Assembly: GCF_018130145.1 (NCBI RefSeq)
Contig: NZ_JAFCMB010000008.1
Location: 62,001-126,000 of the forward strand
Origin: Bradyrhizobium sp. AUGA SZCCT0176
GTDB lineage: Bacteria; Pseudomonadota; Alphaproteobacteria; Rhizobiales; Xanthobacteraceae
Reading direction: 5' to 3'
Length of the DNA stretch: 64,000 nucleotides
Shown piece after piece: positions 16,519 to 23,852 of the stretch; within the stretch, counting starts at the first letter, position 1; each line of letters starts with the position of its first letter. The position numbers were made by a program, and so were the translations under genes. The notes under the pieces were generated by a model. That model did not search any database. It was not told the origin of the DNA and saw only the letters and a program-made list of their open reading frames with translations.

Positions 16519-16704
16519 CTAGTTCGCCTTGTGCGGCTCGCCCGCCGTCCGGACCAGCCTGTCAGCTTTGACCAGCACATGTCCGGTTTCCGGTTGCGAC
16601 CGCAGTGAAAAACTGATGCCGACGAAGGCCAGGCAAAACAGCAGCCCGACCACCATCACGCGTCGGTGGGTCGGCTTGTCGGCGTTATGAAACGAAGGGA
16701 CCAT
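16519..16704 (-). CDS. Small single-pass membrane protein
   Basis: 61 residues: a basic N-terminus (HNADKPTHRR), one transmembrane helix (VMVVGLLFCLAFVGISFSL) and a polar tail. GGAGGAAG lies 6 nt before the ATG. It converges with the 34-aa membrane peptide gene, their ends 6 bp apart. No family recognised. Confidence 0.6.
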   Translation of the reverse strand: MVPSFHNADKPTHRRVMVVGLLFCLAFVGISFSLRSQPETGHVLVKADRLVRTAGEPHKAN

Positions 16705-17312
16705 GGCAGCTTCCTCCAGCCATCCCTAGCGCAACCTCTGATAAGCACAACGCAATCCCCCTCTTAACCTAACTGAATAGGGTTATTGGAGCTCCGGAAA
16801 GGGATCGTTGACCTCGCCGGTTGGCGCGCGCACCCGCACCGATCGTGTACGCACGTACTTGTCCGCAGCAAATCCACAGCCAAATCACAGGCCGCAAAAC
16901 GGGTTTTCAGGCGTTGCGCCCAATGCTTGCTGCGCACCCGTCCACACCCCGGCGGACAGAAGGCATCGAGCTTTCTCTTCGAGCAGAACACGCACCGGCA
17001 CAGCTCGGACTAGCCCAACATGGTCAAATGGATCTGGCCAGGAGTTGGGGAGACACGTGAAGCGCTGCGCAAGCGAATCCGAAATATCGAAGCAAGACTC
17101 CTTTTGTTCTTCGAAGAACGAACAGGGGGCGCGTTTTCCGGACCGGCCGCCCCTTAAGATCGGGTTACTTCGCGAGCGCTCGCCGATGGCAAACCGCATC
17201 GTGGCTCTCCCGACAGGCCGGCCTGATCGGAGCGCTCCGGACACGATGCTGTTCGCATCGTCGCGATCGAACCTTTTTGGCGCGATTTGGACCTATCCGA
17301 AAAGGTGCTGAC
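16705..17312. other. 608-bp stretch without a firm gene; contains a palindrome and a possible 45-aa ORF
   Basis: A plus-strand frame at 17020-17157 encodes a 45-residue amphipathic peptide (start MVKWIWPGVGETREALRKR), but it has no good ribosome binding site. Inside it, 17101-17125 holds a repeated palindromic motif that recurs at 19882. Otherwise I see no coding signal. The region ends in the leader of the 48-aa gene at 17313. Confidence 0.4.
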
Positions 17313-17459
17313 ATGACCCAGGCAGATCACTACCGCGACCAGTCCAACCGAGCCAAGCGTTTGGCCCGCGCCGCCAAGGATCCCGAGGCCTCAAAGAAGT
17401 TCAACGAGATGGCCGAGGAATTCCGGCTCTATGCCGAACGGCTGGAGAAGATCCTCTAA
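17313..17459 (+). CDS. 48-aa charged helical protein
   Basis: MTQADHYRDQSNRAKRLARA followed by AKDPEASKKFNEMAEEFRLYAERLEKIL: a fully helical, highly charged peptide. AAAGGTGC precedes the ATG. The pattern is similar to small conserved hypothetical proteins of Rhizobiales, but I cannot name a family. Confidence 0.6.
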   Translation: MTQADHYRDQSNRAKRLARAAKDPEASKKFNEMAEEFRLYAERLEKIL

Positions 17460-17510
17460 GGCCCGCAGGCGACAAGAAGCGGTGCTTGCGCGTCACGGCT
17501 TGCAGCGCGG

Positions 17511-17807
17511 CTACCGCGGAATTGATTCCGCGCGATAGATCCTGGTCCCGGTGGTTTCGACGATACGGCCCTTGAGCGATCTGACGAACGCTTTCGAACC
17601 TTCAACGGCGAAGTGGGCGCGCAGGGCTGCCTCGTCCGCCCATTGCTCGAAGAAAAACAGGCTCATCGGATTTTGGCAGTCGACACGCACGTCATGCGAG
17701 ATGCAGCCGGGTTCCGTCCGCGAGCGCTCGACATGATCAAGGCAGGCGGCCAGCACCTCATCAAAGCTGTCCTCGCGCGCCAGAATACTCCCTGTCACCA
17801 AGATCAT
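17511..17807 (-). CDS. Antibiotic biosynthesis monooxygenase (ABM/YgiN) family protein
   Basis: 98 residues. The ABM ferredoxin-like fold is seen in MILVTGSILAREDSFDEVLAACLDHVERSRTEPGC and DVRVDCQNPMSLFFFEQWADEAALRAHFAVEGSKAFV. Members are small dimeric cofactor-free oxygenases or quinol-handling proteins. A second, N-terminally incomplete ABM-like gene lies at 19564. Start at ATG 17807 rather than the upstream ATG at 17864. Confidence 0.8.
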   Translation of the reverse strand: MILVTGSILAREDSFDEVLAACLDHVERSRTEPGCISHDVRVDCQNPMSLFFFEQWADEAALRAHFAVEGSKAFVRSLKGRIVETTGTRIYRAESIPR

Positions 17808-17944
17808 CTCGGCATCCCCTGCACATCTCGCCGGTCCCTGCCCGGTACCGGTCCGCTCCGCCATTAACCCAATTCGCCGTTAACCCAATCTCTTTACAAA
17901 GTGTAAACGACCGCCTGACAGCTTTTGGTCAGGAGGATAATCTC

Positions 17945-18142
17945 ATGCTTGTTTATCCCGTACCTGTTGAAGTGACGCAGGCCAGAGTCCAGCTCCTTGT
18001 CGACCAAACCGCCAAGGCGCCGCCCAATACGATCAACGAAGACCTGAAGGCCGTCTACGACGCCAAGGCGCTGGCGCAGCAAGCGCAGATCGAACAACAC
18101 GCCCAGGCCGAGCCAACCACCTTGGTCGACGTCAAGGCCTAA
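17945..18142 (+). CDS. 65-aa hypothetical protein
   Basis: MLVYPVPVEVTQARVQLLVD then a Lys/Asp/Gln/Ala-rich C-terminal half likely to be helical. A near-ideal AGGAGG site lies 8 nt before the ATG. No domain recognised; no signal peptide. Stands alone between two minus-strand genes. Confidence 0.6.
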   Translation: MLVYPVPVEVTQARVQLLVDQTAKAPPNTINEDLKAVYDAKALAQQAQIEQHAQAEPTTLVDVKA

Positions 18143-18348
18143 CCCATTGGGGAGTGAGCTTGGTCCCTCCGCGCTGCCGGCGACGTGCCGCCGGGGGACA
18201 GGGCTCGTTCGACCGACAATTTCATTTTCTGCGTTTAATGCGGAGCGACGGCCATTGTCGACCCGCGCTCTGTGCTGGGATACTGCGTCCGCCGTTCGCC
18301 AATCCGGCGCGGGCCTTTCAGTCCCGATGAGGTGCCCTGCCGTGCAGC

Positions 18349-18477
18349 CTATTTTGGCGGCTGAAGGCCCGCGCTCGTGGCCCATTTTTCCAGGTTTTCG
18401 ATCACCCTGTCATGGCTCGCGCGCTTGGGAGGTTTTGATCCCTTCGGAAGTTTCGGAAGCTTGATTTCCTTTTCCAT
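18349..18477 (-). CDS. 42-aa basic small protein
   Basis: MEKEIKLPKLPKGSKPPKRA then SHDRVIENLEKWATSAGLQPPK. AAGGAGAG sits 7 nt before the ATG, an excellent ribosome binding site. The repeated Lys-Pro start and short helix suggest a nucleic-acid- or partner-binding peptide, which is inference only. The AT-rich upstream DNA (18500-18590) looks like a promoter shared with the plus-strand RHH gene. Confidence 0.6.
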   Translation of the reverse strand: MEKEIKLPKLPKGSKPPKRASHDRVIENLEKWATSAGLQPPK

Positions 18478-18652
18478 GACCGCACTCTCCTTGTCATGGA
18501 ATCTACTTCCGAGCACATCTTATATCAACACTTAACTTATTGATTTTATTTGTATATTTTACTAAAATGACTTTCTCTCGGCATTTTGAGGAACCAAAGC
18601 GAACTGCTCCGAGTTAGGCACTTACTCATTTGTCTAAAGTTGAGGCAGGCAC

Positions 18653-18877
18653 ATGACCGACATGCGGGGCGAACGCTTACAAATCATGCTCTCTCCCGAA
18701 GAAATGACCGTTCTCGACGACTTCCGCTTCAAGCACCGGATGCCAACCCGCGCGGCGGCGGTACGCGAGCTGTTGCGGTTGGGATTGACGGTCGCACCGA
18801 CGGATGGCGACGGCCAGAAGTCGAGCCATTACGGCGTGTTCAACCGCGGCTCTGACGGCCACCGGGAAGAAGCGTAA
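18653..18877 (+). CDS. Ribbon-helix-helix (CopG-like) small DNA-binding protein
   Basis: 74 residues. RLQIMLSPEEMTVLDDFRFKHRMPTRAAAVRELLRLGL at about 8-45 fits a beta strand plus two helices of the RHH/Arc-MetJ fold. The C-terminal tail is polar. It has no toxin partner next to it: the neighbours are a 42-aa basic protein and non-coding DNA. DNA binding is inferred from the fold. Confidence 0.65.
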   Translation: MTDMRGERLQIMLSPEEMTVLDDFRFKHRMPTRAAAVRELLRLGLTVAPTDGDGQKSSHYGVFNRGSDGHREEA

Positions 18878-19207
18878 CCGCGACCTGAGCTGCAAGGCTT
18901 GGTCGACGCATCCGCGTTACGTTGGGCATGGCGCAACGGCCCGCCGTCAATGCATCAGATGCGGCGCGATCACCGATACGGCCAGCAACGCACCCAGGCT
19001 CCTGGGCGACGGACACTTTCATCCGCGCCGTTTCGGTATCCGCGATCGGCAGAACGACGAAGAACATGATCGCGAGCACGATCAGGCAATTCGCTGGCTC
19101 CTCCGTTTACCCAGCAATGACGGAAGAAGCCGCGCGAATATCTGTGCGGGATCACGCTCTCGACGCCCGCGCTTTAACGCCGTGGCGACGCGCGCGAGCA
19201 AACCTCA
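18878..19207. other. 330-bp stretch with no convincing gene
   Basis: A minus-strand frame (18840-19079) would encode a hydrophobic start (LAIMFFVVLPIADTETARM) and two Cys residues, resembling a small secreted protein, but it overlaps the RHH gene end and lacks a clear ribosome binding site. I therefore leave the stretch unassigned. Confidence 0.3.
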
Positions 19208-19345
19208 TCAGGCCGCGCGTTTCGGACGGTCCTGATGCGCAAAATATTCCAGGATCTGGATGCGGATTTCCTCGGCGATCGGGCCTTCGACCCGGCGCAT
19301 GCGGTTCCAGAGCCTGATGATTTCGCGTTGTTTCTCGATGTCCAT
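19208..19345 (-). CDS. 45-aa small helical protein
   Basis: MDIEKQREIIRLWNRMRRVEG followed by PIAEEIRIQILEYFAHQDRPKRAA. GGAGG lies 7 nt before the ATG. Amphipathic helices with alternating basic and hydrophobic residues are clear; no family is recognised. Below the usual size cut-off of gene callers. Confidence 0.6.
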   Translation of the reverse strand: MDIEKQREIIRLWNRMRRVEGPIAEEIRIQILEYFAHQDRPKRAA

Positions 19346-19497
19346 GAATCAACCTCCAGGGAATGATTGAATAGAACATAACAAGAACATTTTCGCAAGT
19401 GCTCCGTGGATCAGATGCGCGCGGAAATCGGTTTGGACCAATTGCGCGTTGCAGCGACTTATGGATGAGTAGTCCCCCAGACACTCATCCCCATCAG

Positions 19498-19526
19498 AAA
19501 GCCCTGCTTCCCCCGAGCGGGGCTTT
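19498..19526. terminator. Hairpin terminator (copy 1 of a repeated type)
   Basis: AAAGCCCTGCT / AGCGGGGCTTT with loop TCCCCCG, 38 bp past the stop of the minus-strand ABM-like frame. An almost identical hairpin followed by the same TCGCTTG sequence lies at 20607. Confidence 0.65.
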
Positions 19527-19563
19527 CGCTTGTGTAGCTGTAACCCCGCGCGTGCACGTCTTG

Positions 19564-19797
19564 CTAATCGTGGATGCTGGCCACCGCATAAAGCTCGGGC
19601 TCGAATTTTTCCGCGAGCTTGCCTGCAGCCATCATATGCTCTTTGCATTCGGGATTGCGCTGCATGGCCTCGAAATACTCTTTCGATCGCCATTGGGCAT
19701 AATTCGCGACGTGCTTGCCGCTAAGGCTGCGTTGAATGTTGGCAGAGACGAATCCCGGCTGACGCTTCATGACCTTATCAGTCGCCTCGTCCAGCAA
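19564..19797 (-). pseudogene. N-terminally incomplete ABM-domain protein
   Basis: 77 residues from a TTG: RQPGFVSANIQRSLSGKHVANYAQWRSKEYFEAMQRNPECKEHM is a typical ABM/YgiN core. The first beta strand and helix expected before it are missing, and an in-frame stop lies a few codons further upstream. Either this is a 5'-truncated relic or a shortened functional member. The complete ABM gene 17511-17807 is not a close copy. Confidence 0.5.
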
Positions 19798-19881
19798 TTT
19801 GACGAGTTCGCAACATCGAGGAGAGGCTCTCGCGTCGAGTTTTCATCCGCGACCAACCTTCAAAGGGGGACCTCGGCTCCG

Positions 19882-19905
19882 CTTTTGTTCTCGGAGAACG
19901 AACAG
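19882..19905. repeat. Palindromic motif, second copy
   Basis: CTTTTGTTCTC-GGAGAACGAACAG, nearly identical to 17101-17125, where the core GTTCTTCGAAGAAC is a perfect 14-bp palindrome. Here the core is GTTCTC-G-GAGAAC. The conserved flanks (CTTTTG on one side, GAACAG on the other) suggest a common origin or a protein site. Confidence 0.5.
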
Positions 19906-19950
19906 AGTCCGCAATTTTGCGGACGAGCAATCGTAAATAATTGGAAAACA

Positions 19951-19985
19951 AAAGACCACGCGGGCGTTACGCCGCGTGGCCTTCA
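19951..19985. terminator. Hairpin between the ABM-like frame and the first duplicated secreted-protein gene
   Basis: CCACGCGG (19956-19963) / CCGCGTGG (19972-19979) with an 8-base loop; A-rich on the 5' side. It lies downstream of the minus-strand gene at 20130, with a T-rich tail on that strand. The rest of 19798-20129 shows no gene. Confidence 0.55.
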
Positions 19986-20129
19986 GCGAGACTGTCCCCC
20001 TAGGCCCTCCAGAGATTCCGTCTCGCGACGCATAATGTGCGGACGGGCTTGCCTGTCCAGCCCACGGACGAATTACCCACAGTTCAGACGCGCCGGCATT
20101 CGTCTCGTTTCGCGATCGACTTCCGGGAA

Positions 20130-20519
20130 TCAGCGGCGCTTGGCCCGCCCGGCGCGCTCACCTTTCCCGCAACGGTGATAGCTGTGGTCGAGCACAAGAA
20201 GCTTGTCCGGCGAAATCAGCTTCAGGGTCAACGAACCCGGACCGCGGCCTTCTTCGCCTTCGTTCGAAACGAAGCCCGACGCGCTCAGCGAACCGTCAGG
20301 CCGACGCACGACACGCTTGATGTCATGGGCGGAGGCAAAAAACGTAACCGTGTTCGCTCCGATTTTCAGCAGCCCATCACTTTCGGCATTCGAGCAGTCG
20401 GCAGCCTCGAAGGCCCACAATCCCTGGACCGATTTCGGCAGTACGTTCGCGTGGGCCGTGTCCTGGAACAGAACCAGCAGTCCCGAGATCAGAACTCGCT
20501 TCAAGCCGTCAATTTCCAC
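20130..20519 (-). CDS. Small secreted protein, paralogue A
   Basis: 129 residues. A signal sequence (LKRVLISGLLVLFQDTAHA) is followed by LPKSVQGLWAFEAADC, FFASAHDIKRVVRRPDGSLSASG, GSLTLKLISPDKLLVLDHSYHRCGK. Two conserved Cys frame the domain. It is clearly related to the next gene (20671) along its whole mature length (same order of G-x-W, C, IKR, DGSL, G-SxTLKLIxPxKL, RC). The domain resembles a small periplasmic beta-barrel but I cannot name the family. Confidence 0.7.
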   Translation of the reverse strand: MEIDGLKRVLISGLLVLFQDTAHANVLPKSVQGLWAFEAADCSNAESDGLLKIGANTVTFFASAHDIKRVVRRPDGSLSASGFVSNEGEEGRGPGSLTLKLISPDKLLVLDHSYHRCGKGERAGRAKRR

Positions 20520-20606
20520 AGCTCATTCATCATTGAACCTTTGATGGCCTCGCGCGTCTAACTATCGAAGCGTCGAGATTTGTCCCCATCTCCGCTTCTC
20601 TCAGAG

Positions 20607-20632
20607 AGCCCCGCTTCCCCAGGCGGGGCTTT
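20607..20632. terminator. Hairpin terminator (copy 2 of a repeated type)
   Basis: AGCCCCGC / GCGGGGCT with loop TTCCCCAG followed by TTCGCTTG, as in the hairpin at 19498. It lies 39 bp past the stop of the minus-strand gene at 20671. Confidence 0.65.
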
Positions 20633-20670
20633 CGCTTGAGTCGCAGCAAAGCCGCCCGCTTCGGATCCAC

Positions 20671-21021
20671 TCAACGTGCGCCTCCGCTTTGCTTTTCACA
20701 CCGAAAATAGATCTCTCCCTTGGCCTGAAGCTTGTTGGGATCAATCAGCTTAAGCGTGATTGAACCGTTGGACCGACCATCGTCTGCAAAACCATACCCT
20801 GTTCCCTTTAGTGAGCCGTCCTTTAGCCGGGTAATGCGCTTGATTTGAAAGCCATGCTCGTAAAACAGCACTGTCCGCGGTTCGACCGTCATCCCGGATT
20901 CGCTGGACTGCTCTGTGCACGCAGCGGCGTCAGAGGCCCACTTCCCCAGCATGCTGTTGGGAAGTTGGTCGGCTGCATGAGCCGTGCCGGAGATCAGAAG
21001 AGCGCCAAGCAGGTATTTCAT
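20671..21021 (-). CDS. Small secreted protein, paralogue B
   Basis: 116 residues. Signal peptide MKYLLGALLISGTAHA, then LPNSMLGKWASDAAAC, FYEHGFQIKRITRLKDGSLKGTGYG, GSITLKLIDPNKLQAKGEIYFRCEK. A tandem paralogue of 20130 with the same two Cys and Trp positions. The ATG at 21021 starts exactly at the signal peptide; the frame is open upstream without similarity. Function unknown. Confidence 0.72.
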   Translation of the reverse strand: MKYLLGALLISGTAHAADQLPNSMLGKWASDAAACTEQSSESGMTVEPRTVLFYEHGFQIKRITRLKDGSLKGTGYGFADDGRSNGSITLKLIDPNKLQAKGEIYFRCEKQSGGAR

Positions 21022-21166
21022 GCTGCCATCACTTTCCCAGCCACACCGCCATGTAAAGGACCCGGGGTAGCGCCCAAACAGCATCATGCCCCCTGCCCCG
21101 TGGCGAATTTTGCTGCTATTCAAGCCCCGAACCAAAAACCAAGCCTCGCAAAGGGAGCCAAGAAAC

Positions 21167-21619
21167 ATGCGTTTTCTCCACACCATGCTGCGCGTCCGCA
21201 ATCTCGATGCCGCGATGAAATTCTATCACGATGCGCTCGGGCTGAAGGAAGTGCGCCGGATCGACAACGACAAGGGCCGCTTCACGCTGGTGTTCCTGTG
21301 CGCCGCCGAAGACGAAGGCCTGCTCAAGGCCTCGCCGGCCAGCCGCGGCGCGCCGCTTGTCGAACTCACCTACAATTGGGACGAAGAGAAATACGGCGAA
21401 GACCGCTATTTCGGTCACCTCGCCTATGAGGTCGACGACATTTACGCCACCTGCGACCGGCTGATGAAGATGGGCATCACCATCAATCGCCCACCGCGCG
21501 ACGGCAACATGGCGTTCGTCCGCTCACCGGATCTGCATTCGATCGAGCTCTTGCAGAAGGGTGACCCGAAGCCGCCGGCCGAGCCGTGGACCTCGATGCC
21601 GAACACCGGCCACTGGTAG
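21167..21619 (+). CDS. gloA: Lactoylglutathione lyase (glyoxalase I)
   Basis: 150 residues. MRFLHTMLRVRNLDAAMKFYHDALGLKEVRR, then LVELTYNWDEEKYGEDRYFGHLAYEVDDIYATC and SPDLHSIELLQKG. The metal ligands His6, Glu (VELTYNW), His (GHLAYEV) and Glu (IELLQ) are all present. It converts the methylglyoxal-glutathione hemithioacetal to S-lactoylglutathione in the cytosol. AAGGGAG precedes the ATG at 21167. Standard family length. Confidence 0.93.
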   Translation: MRFLHTMLRVRNLDAAMKFYHDALGLKEVRRIDNDKGRFTLVFLCAAEDEGLLKASPASRGAPLVELTYNWDEEKYGEDRYFGHLAYEVDDIYATCDRLMKMGITINRPPRDGNMAFVRSPDLHSIELLQKGDPKPPAEPWTSMPNTGHW

Positions 21620-21633
21620 GCCTCTTTGTTTTG

Positions 21634-21680
21634 ACGCGTTTTCTTGACGCGAACCGGCATCCACTTCGCTTGAAAACGCT
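21634..21680. repeat. Short dispersed repeat, copy 1 (47 bp)
   Basis: An ACGCGTTTTCTT..ACGCGAACCGG..TCCACTTCGCT.GAAAACGCT pattern just after gloA. The same arrangement occurs at 51660-51706 just after the M23 peptidase gene. The ends GCGTTTTC and GAAAACGC can pair, so it may form a hairpin in the 3' untranslated region. Confidence 0.7.
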
Positions 21681-21696
21681 ACGGTACAACTTCTTC

Positions 21697-21897
21697 GTGC
21701 ACGTCCGCCATCCCAGCTACCGGCTGGTGACGAAAGCGGACGTGCCGTTTCCCTCAGGCACCTCGGAAGACGAATGGAAGTTGACGCGTAGCCGCGAGGC
21801 CGGCGACGTCAACGCCGAGGTGCGCGACGCCGTCGATCGAGACGGCTATTCGCTGTTTCGAATCGGACTGTCGCTCTCCGATATTCCACAATCATAA
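21697..21897 (+). CDS. 66-aa hypothetical protein
   Basis: From a GTG start: HVRHPSYRLVTKADVPFPSG, TSEDEWKLTRSREAGDVNAEVRDAV, DRDGYSLFRIGLSL. The codon pattern and clean amphipathic segments look coding, but no ribosome binding site is obvious and an in-frame TTG at 21670 is an alternative. It starts just past the 47-bp repeat. No family recognised. Confidence 0.5.
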   Translation: MHVRHPSYRLVTKADVPFPSGTSEDEWKLTRSREAGDVNAEVRDAVDRDGYSLFRIGLSLSDIPQS

Positions 21898-21990
21898 CGC
21901 GGCACCGCGTGCGCAGTTTCGGTCCGCGCAAAGGAACAAGACACTCGCCCACACGTTCTCTCCTCGATTGATATTTTGGAGGATACGAGG

Positions 21991-22071
21991 ATGGGACGAG
22001 GAATTTTGTTGTGGCTGTTGGGCGTGCCGATACCGATAATCCTTCTGTTGTGGTTGTTCTTCGGCCGCTGA
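21991..22071 (+). CDS. 26-aa hydrophobic membrane peptide
   Basis: MGRGILLWLLGVPIPIILLL then WLFFGR. A GGAGG site lies 8 nt before the ATG and a strong terminator 17 bp after the stop, so it is a self-contained transcription unit. I believe peptides of this MGRGILLWLLG type recur in Bradyrhizobiaceae; that is memory, not a search. Function unknown. Confidence 0.65.
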   Translation: MGRGILLWLLGVPIPIILLLWLFFGR

Positions 22072-22087
22072 CGGCAAGCGTGGGTGA

Positions 22088-22123
22088 CAGGCTCCGTCGC
22101 GACGCGGCGGAGCCTGTTTTTTT
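22088..22123 (+). terminator. Rho-independent terminator of the 26-aa peptide gene
   Basis: Perfect 9-bp stem CAGGCTCCG (22088-22096) / CGGAGCCTG (22108-22116) followed by seven T. Confidence 0.9.
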
Positions 22124-22222
22124 GTTTAGTCCAGGCCAAGGCAGCCCGCGCTTTTTTGCCGATCTTCCGCTATGAACCGGTTGCAAGAAGATCACCGCAA
22201 GAAACCGCTGGGAGCAAAACAC

Positions 22223-22867
22223 GTGGCTGACAACAAACAACAACTCACCATCTGGGGCCGGGCCAATTCGGTCAATGTTCAAAAAGTGCTGTGGTGCCTG
22301 CGCGAGCTCGAGCTCGCCTATGACCGCATCGATGCCGGCATGCAGTTCGGCAAGAATAATGAAGCGCCCTACCTTGCGATGAATCCCAATGGCCGCGTGC
22401 CGACGCTGATCGATGGCGATTTCGTGCTGTGGGAATCCAATTCGGTGATGCGCTATCTCTGCCTCGCCTACGGCCAGAACTCGCCGATCTATCCGCAAAG
22501 TCCGCAAGGACGCGCGGCCGTCGACCGCTGGCTGGACTGGACGCTGTCGACCCTGCAACCGGTCGACCGGCCGGTGTTCTGGGCGCTGGTGCGCACGGCG
22601 CCGGAAAAACGCGACATGGTCCAGGTCCAGAAGGACGCCGACGCCGAGGCCGTGCAATGGCGGATCGTCGACGCACAAGTGGCAACGCGCCGCTATATCG
22701 AAGGCGATCAGTTCACGATCGCCGATATCGCGCTCGGCGCTTTTGCGCGGCGCTGGTTCGGCGTCGAGGGCATCACAAAACCGAAACTTCCGAACCTCGA
22801 GCGGTGGTTCGCGCAGATCTCGGAGCGCCCCGGATTTGTGAAGTTTATCGCGCCACCGATGACCTGA
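22223..22867 (+). CDS. Glutathione S-transferase family protein
   Basis: 214 residues from a GTG preceded by GGGAG. The thioredoxin-like N-domain reads LTIWGRANSVNVQKVLWCLRELELAYDRID, NPNGRVPTLIDGDFVLWESNSVMRYL (the ESNSVMRYL block binds the gamma-Glu of glutathione). The helical C-domain ends in LPNLERWFAQISERPGF. Cytosolic detoxification or glutathione-dependent metabolism. An ATG at 22172 is an alternative start. Confidence 0.88.
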   Translation: MADNKQQLTIWGRANSVNVQKVLWCLRELELAYDRIDAGMQFGKNNEAPYLAMNPNGRVPTLIDGDFVLWESNSVMRYLCLAYGQNSPIYPQSPQGRAAVDRWLDWTLSTLQPVDRPVFWALVRTAPEKRDMVQVQKDADAEAVQWRIVDAQVATRRYIEGDQFTIADIALGAFARRWFGVEGITKPKLPNLERWFAQISERPGFVKFIAPPMT

Positions 22868-22870
22868 CGC

Positions 22871-23125
22871 TCAGCGCGATCCGGCCGATGTGCCGGCGCC
22901 GATACTGACGGCACCGCCAATCTTCGCGCAGGTCTCGGTGCCCTCGACCCTGACGAATCCCGCCCCATATGCCGCGCATGAGTTGCTTGATGTCGCTCCC
23001 TTCAGCGGAAGCAGCTTGCCCGACGGGGCGGTCTTGCCGGACTTCTGATGGCCGGATGGTTCGGCGGCCAACGCCGCCACGCCAGTCAGCACCAGAACCG
23101 GGATCGCAAGGAGGGATTTTCGCAT
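22871..23125 (-). CDS. Small secreted protein with a porin-type N-terminal motif
   Basis: 84 residues. Signal peptide MRKSLLAIPVLVLTGVAALA, then a Lys/Pro/Ser linker and CAAYGAGFVRVEGTETCAKIGG. That Cys-x3-G-x-G-F-x5-GTxTC-x-KIGG block matches the start of mature alphaproteobacterial Porin_2 proteins (CxxYGxGFxxxPGTxTCxKIGG), but the beta-barrel that should follow is absent. It is either a mini-protein derived from a porin or a decoy/structural peptide. Its stop lies 3 bp after the GST stop (convergent). Confidence 0.65.
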   Translation of the reverse strand: MRKSLLAIPVLVLTGVAALAAEPSGHQKSGKTAPSGKLLPLKGATSSNSCAAYGAGFVRVEGTETCAKIGGAVSIGAGTSAGSR

Positions 23126-23156
23126 CCCGCCTTTTATCGTCCCGCGCCATCAGGCG

Positions 23157-23414
23157 CTAGCGGACGAACTTGATGCCGACCGACTTGCCGCGGCGCCAGA
23201 CCACTTCGCAGTTTCGCCCGGTCCGGGCGTCGCGCGAAAACGCCAGCTTCAATTTGGCGGGCAGCGTGTTGGGATCGTCGATCGTGACCTTGGCGCCCGT
23301 CGTGGACATGTCCTGCACCACGCATGGGCGCGCCGCGAAGCCGCCGTCCAGCGTGATCCACCCGGATTGATGCAGCGATTTGCGCGACTCGCGCTTTTTG
23401 GTGCCCAAGGCCAT
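23157..23414 (-). CDS. PilZ domain protein
   Basis: 85 residues: RKSLHQSGWITLDGG...CVVQDMSTTGAKVTID, LKLAFSRDARTGRNCEVVWRRGKSVGIKFV. The (D/N)xSxxG motif (DMSTTG) and the preceding basic stretch are those of single-domain PilZ proteins, which often bind cyclic di-GMP. The canonical RxxxR is replaced by RESRKS, so c-di-GMP binding is uncertain. Confidence 0.78.
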   Translation of the reverse strand: MALGTKKRESRKSLHQSGWITLDGGFAARPCVVQDMSTTGAKVTIDDPNTLPAKLKLAFSRDARTGRNCEVVWRRGKSVGIKFVR

Positions 23415-23662
23415 GTCAGAAGTTCCCCTGCCACCAGCCCTACTCCAGGCGGCTTTAAAATCCGTTGCAAAACATCGGTTGTTTTGGCCGGTCCCCCTTG
23501 CCGGTGCGGGCCGGAAGCGCCCGGAAAAAGGCAGTTTCAGGCCGCTTGCCCGCCCGGCAAAACGCCACTATACGTTCGCCGGTCGCTGGCCTGATCCAAC
23601 CCGATTAACGGCGACCAACACGGTGCATCATGCTGTAAAGCACTGATTTTCCGGTTGTTTTT

Positions 23663-23737
23663 GCTCCCTTCGTCTATCGGTTAGGACGCCACCCTTTCAC
23701 GGTGGAGAGAGCGGTTCGATTCCGCTAGGGAGCGCCA
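23663..23737 (+). tRNA. tRNA-Glu(TTC), island integration target
   Basis: GCTCCCT acceptor, D-arm GTCTATCGGTTAGGAC, anticodon loop CTTTCAC (TTC), T-loop TTCGATT and encoded CCA. A canonical cloverleaf. Its last 16 bases (23722-23737) are the left att repeat of the island; the right copy is at 34007. Integration leaves this tRNA intact. Confidence 0.97.
23722..23737 (+). repeat. attL (16-bp direct repeat, 3' end of tRNA-Glu)
   Basis: CCGCTAGGGAGCGCCA, the T-stem 3' half, acceptor strand and CCA of tRNA-Glu. Identical to attR at 34007-34022; bases immediately outside differ. Confidence 0.92.
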
Positions 23738-23811
23738 CAACGCCCTCCTAAAAGTCCCACCATTTCAATACGATAGCTTAATTCATTGACCATCACGGCC
23801 AGTCTGTGGGA

Positions 23812-23836
23812 CAAAAACGTCCTACAAAACGTCCTA
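23812..23836 (+). repeat. 25-bp direct repeat next to attL (candidate integrase arm site)
   Basis: Contains AAAACGTCCTA twice in tandem. The identical 25 bp recurs at 33910-33934, 72 bp inside attR. It also lies 16 bp before the integrase start codon, so integrase bound there could repress its own gene. Arm-site function is inference from position and symmetry. Confidence 0.8.
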
Positions 23837-23852
23837 CACTGGCGGGTCAACC

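Noticed and set aside
17511..19797. ABM genes at 17511 and 19564 as recent duplicates
   Set aside because: They share only the fold; residues differ throughout, so not a recent duplication.
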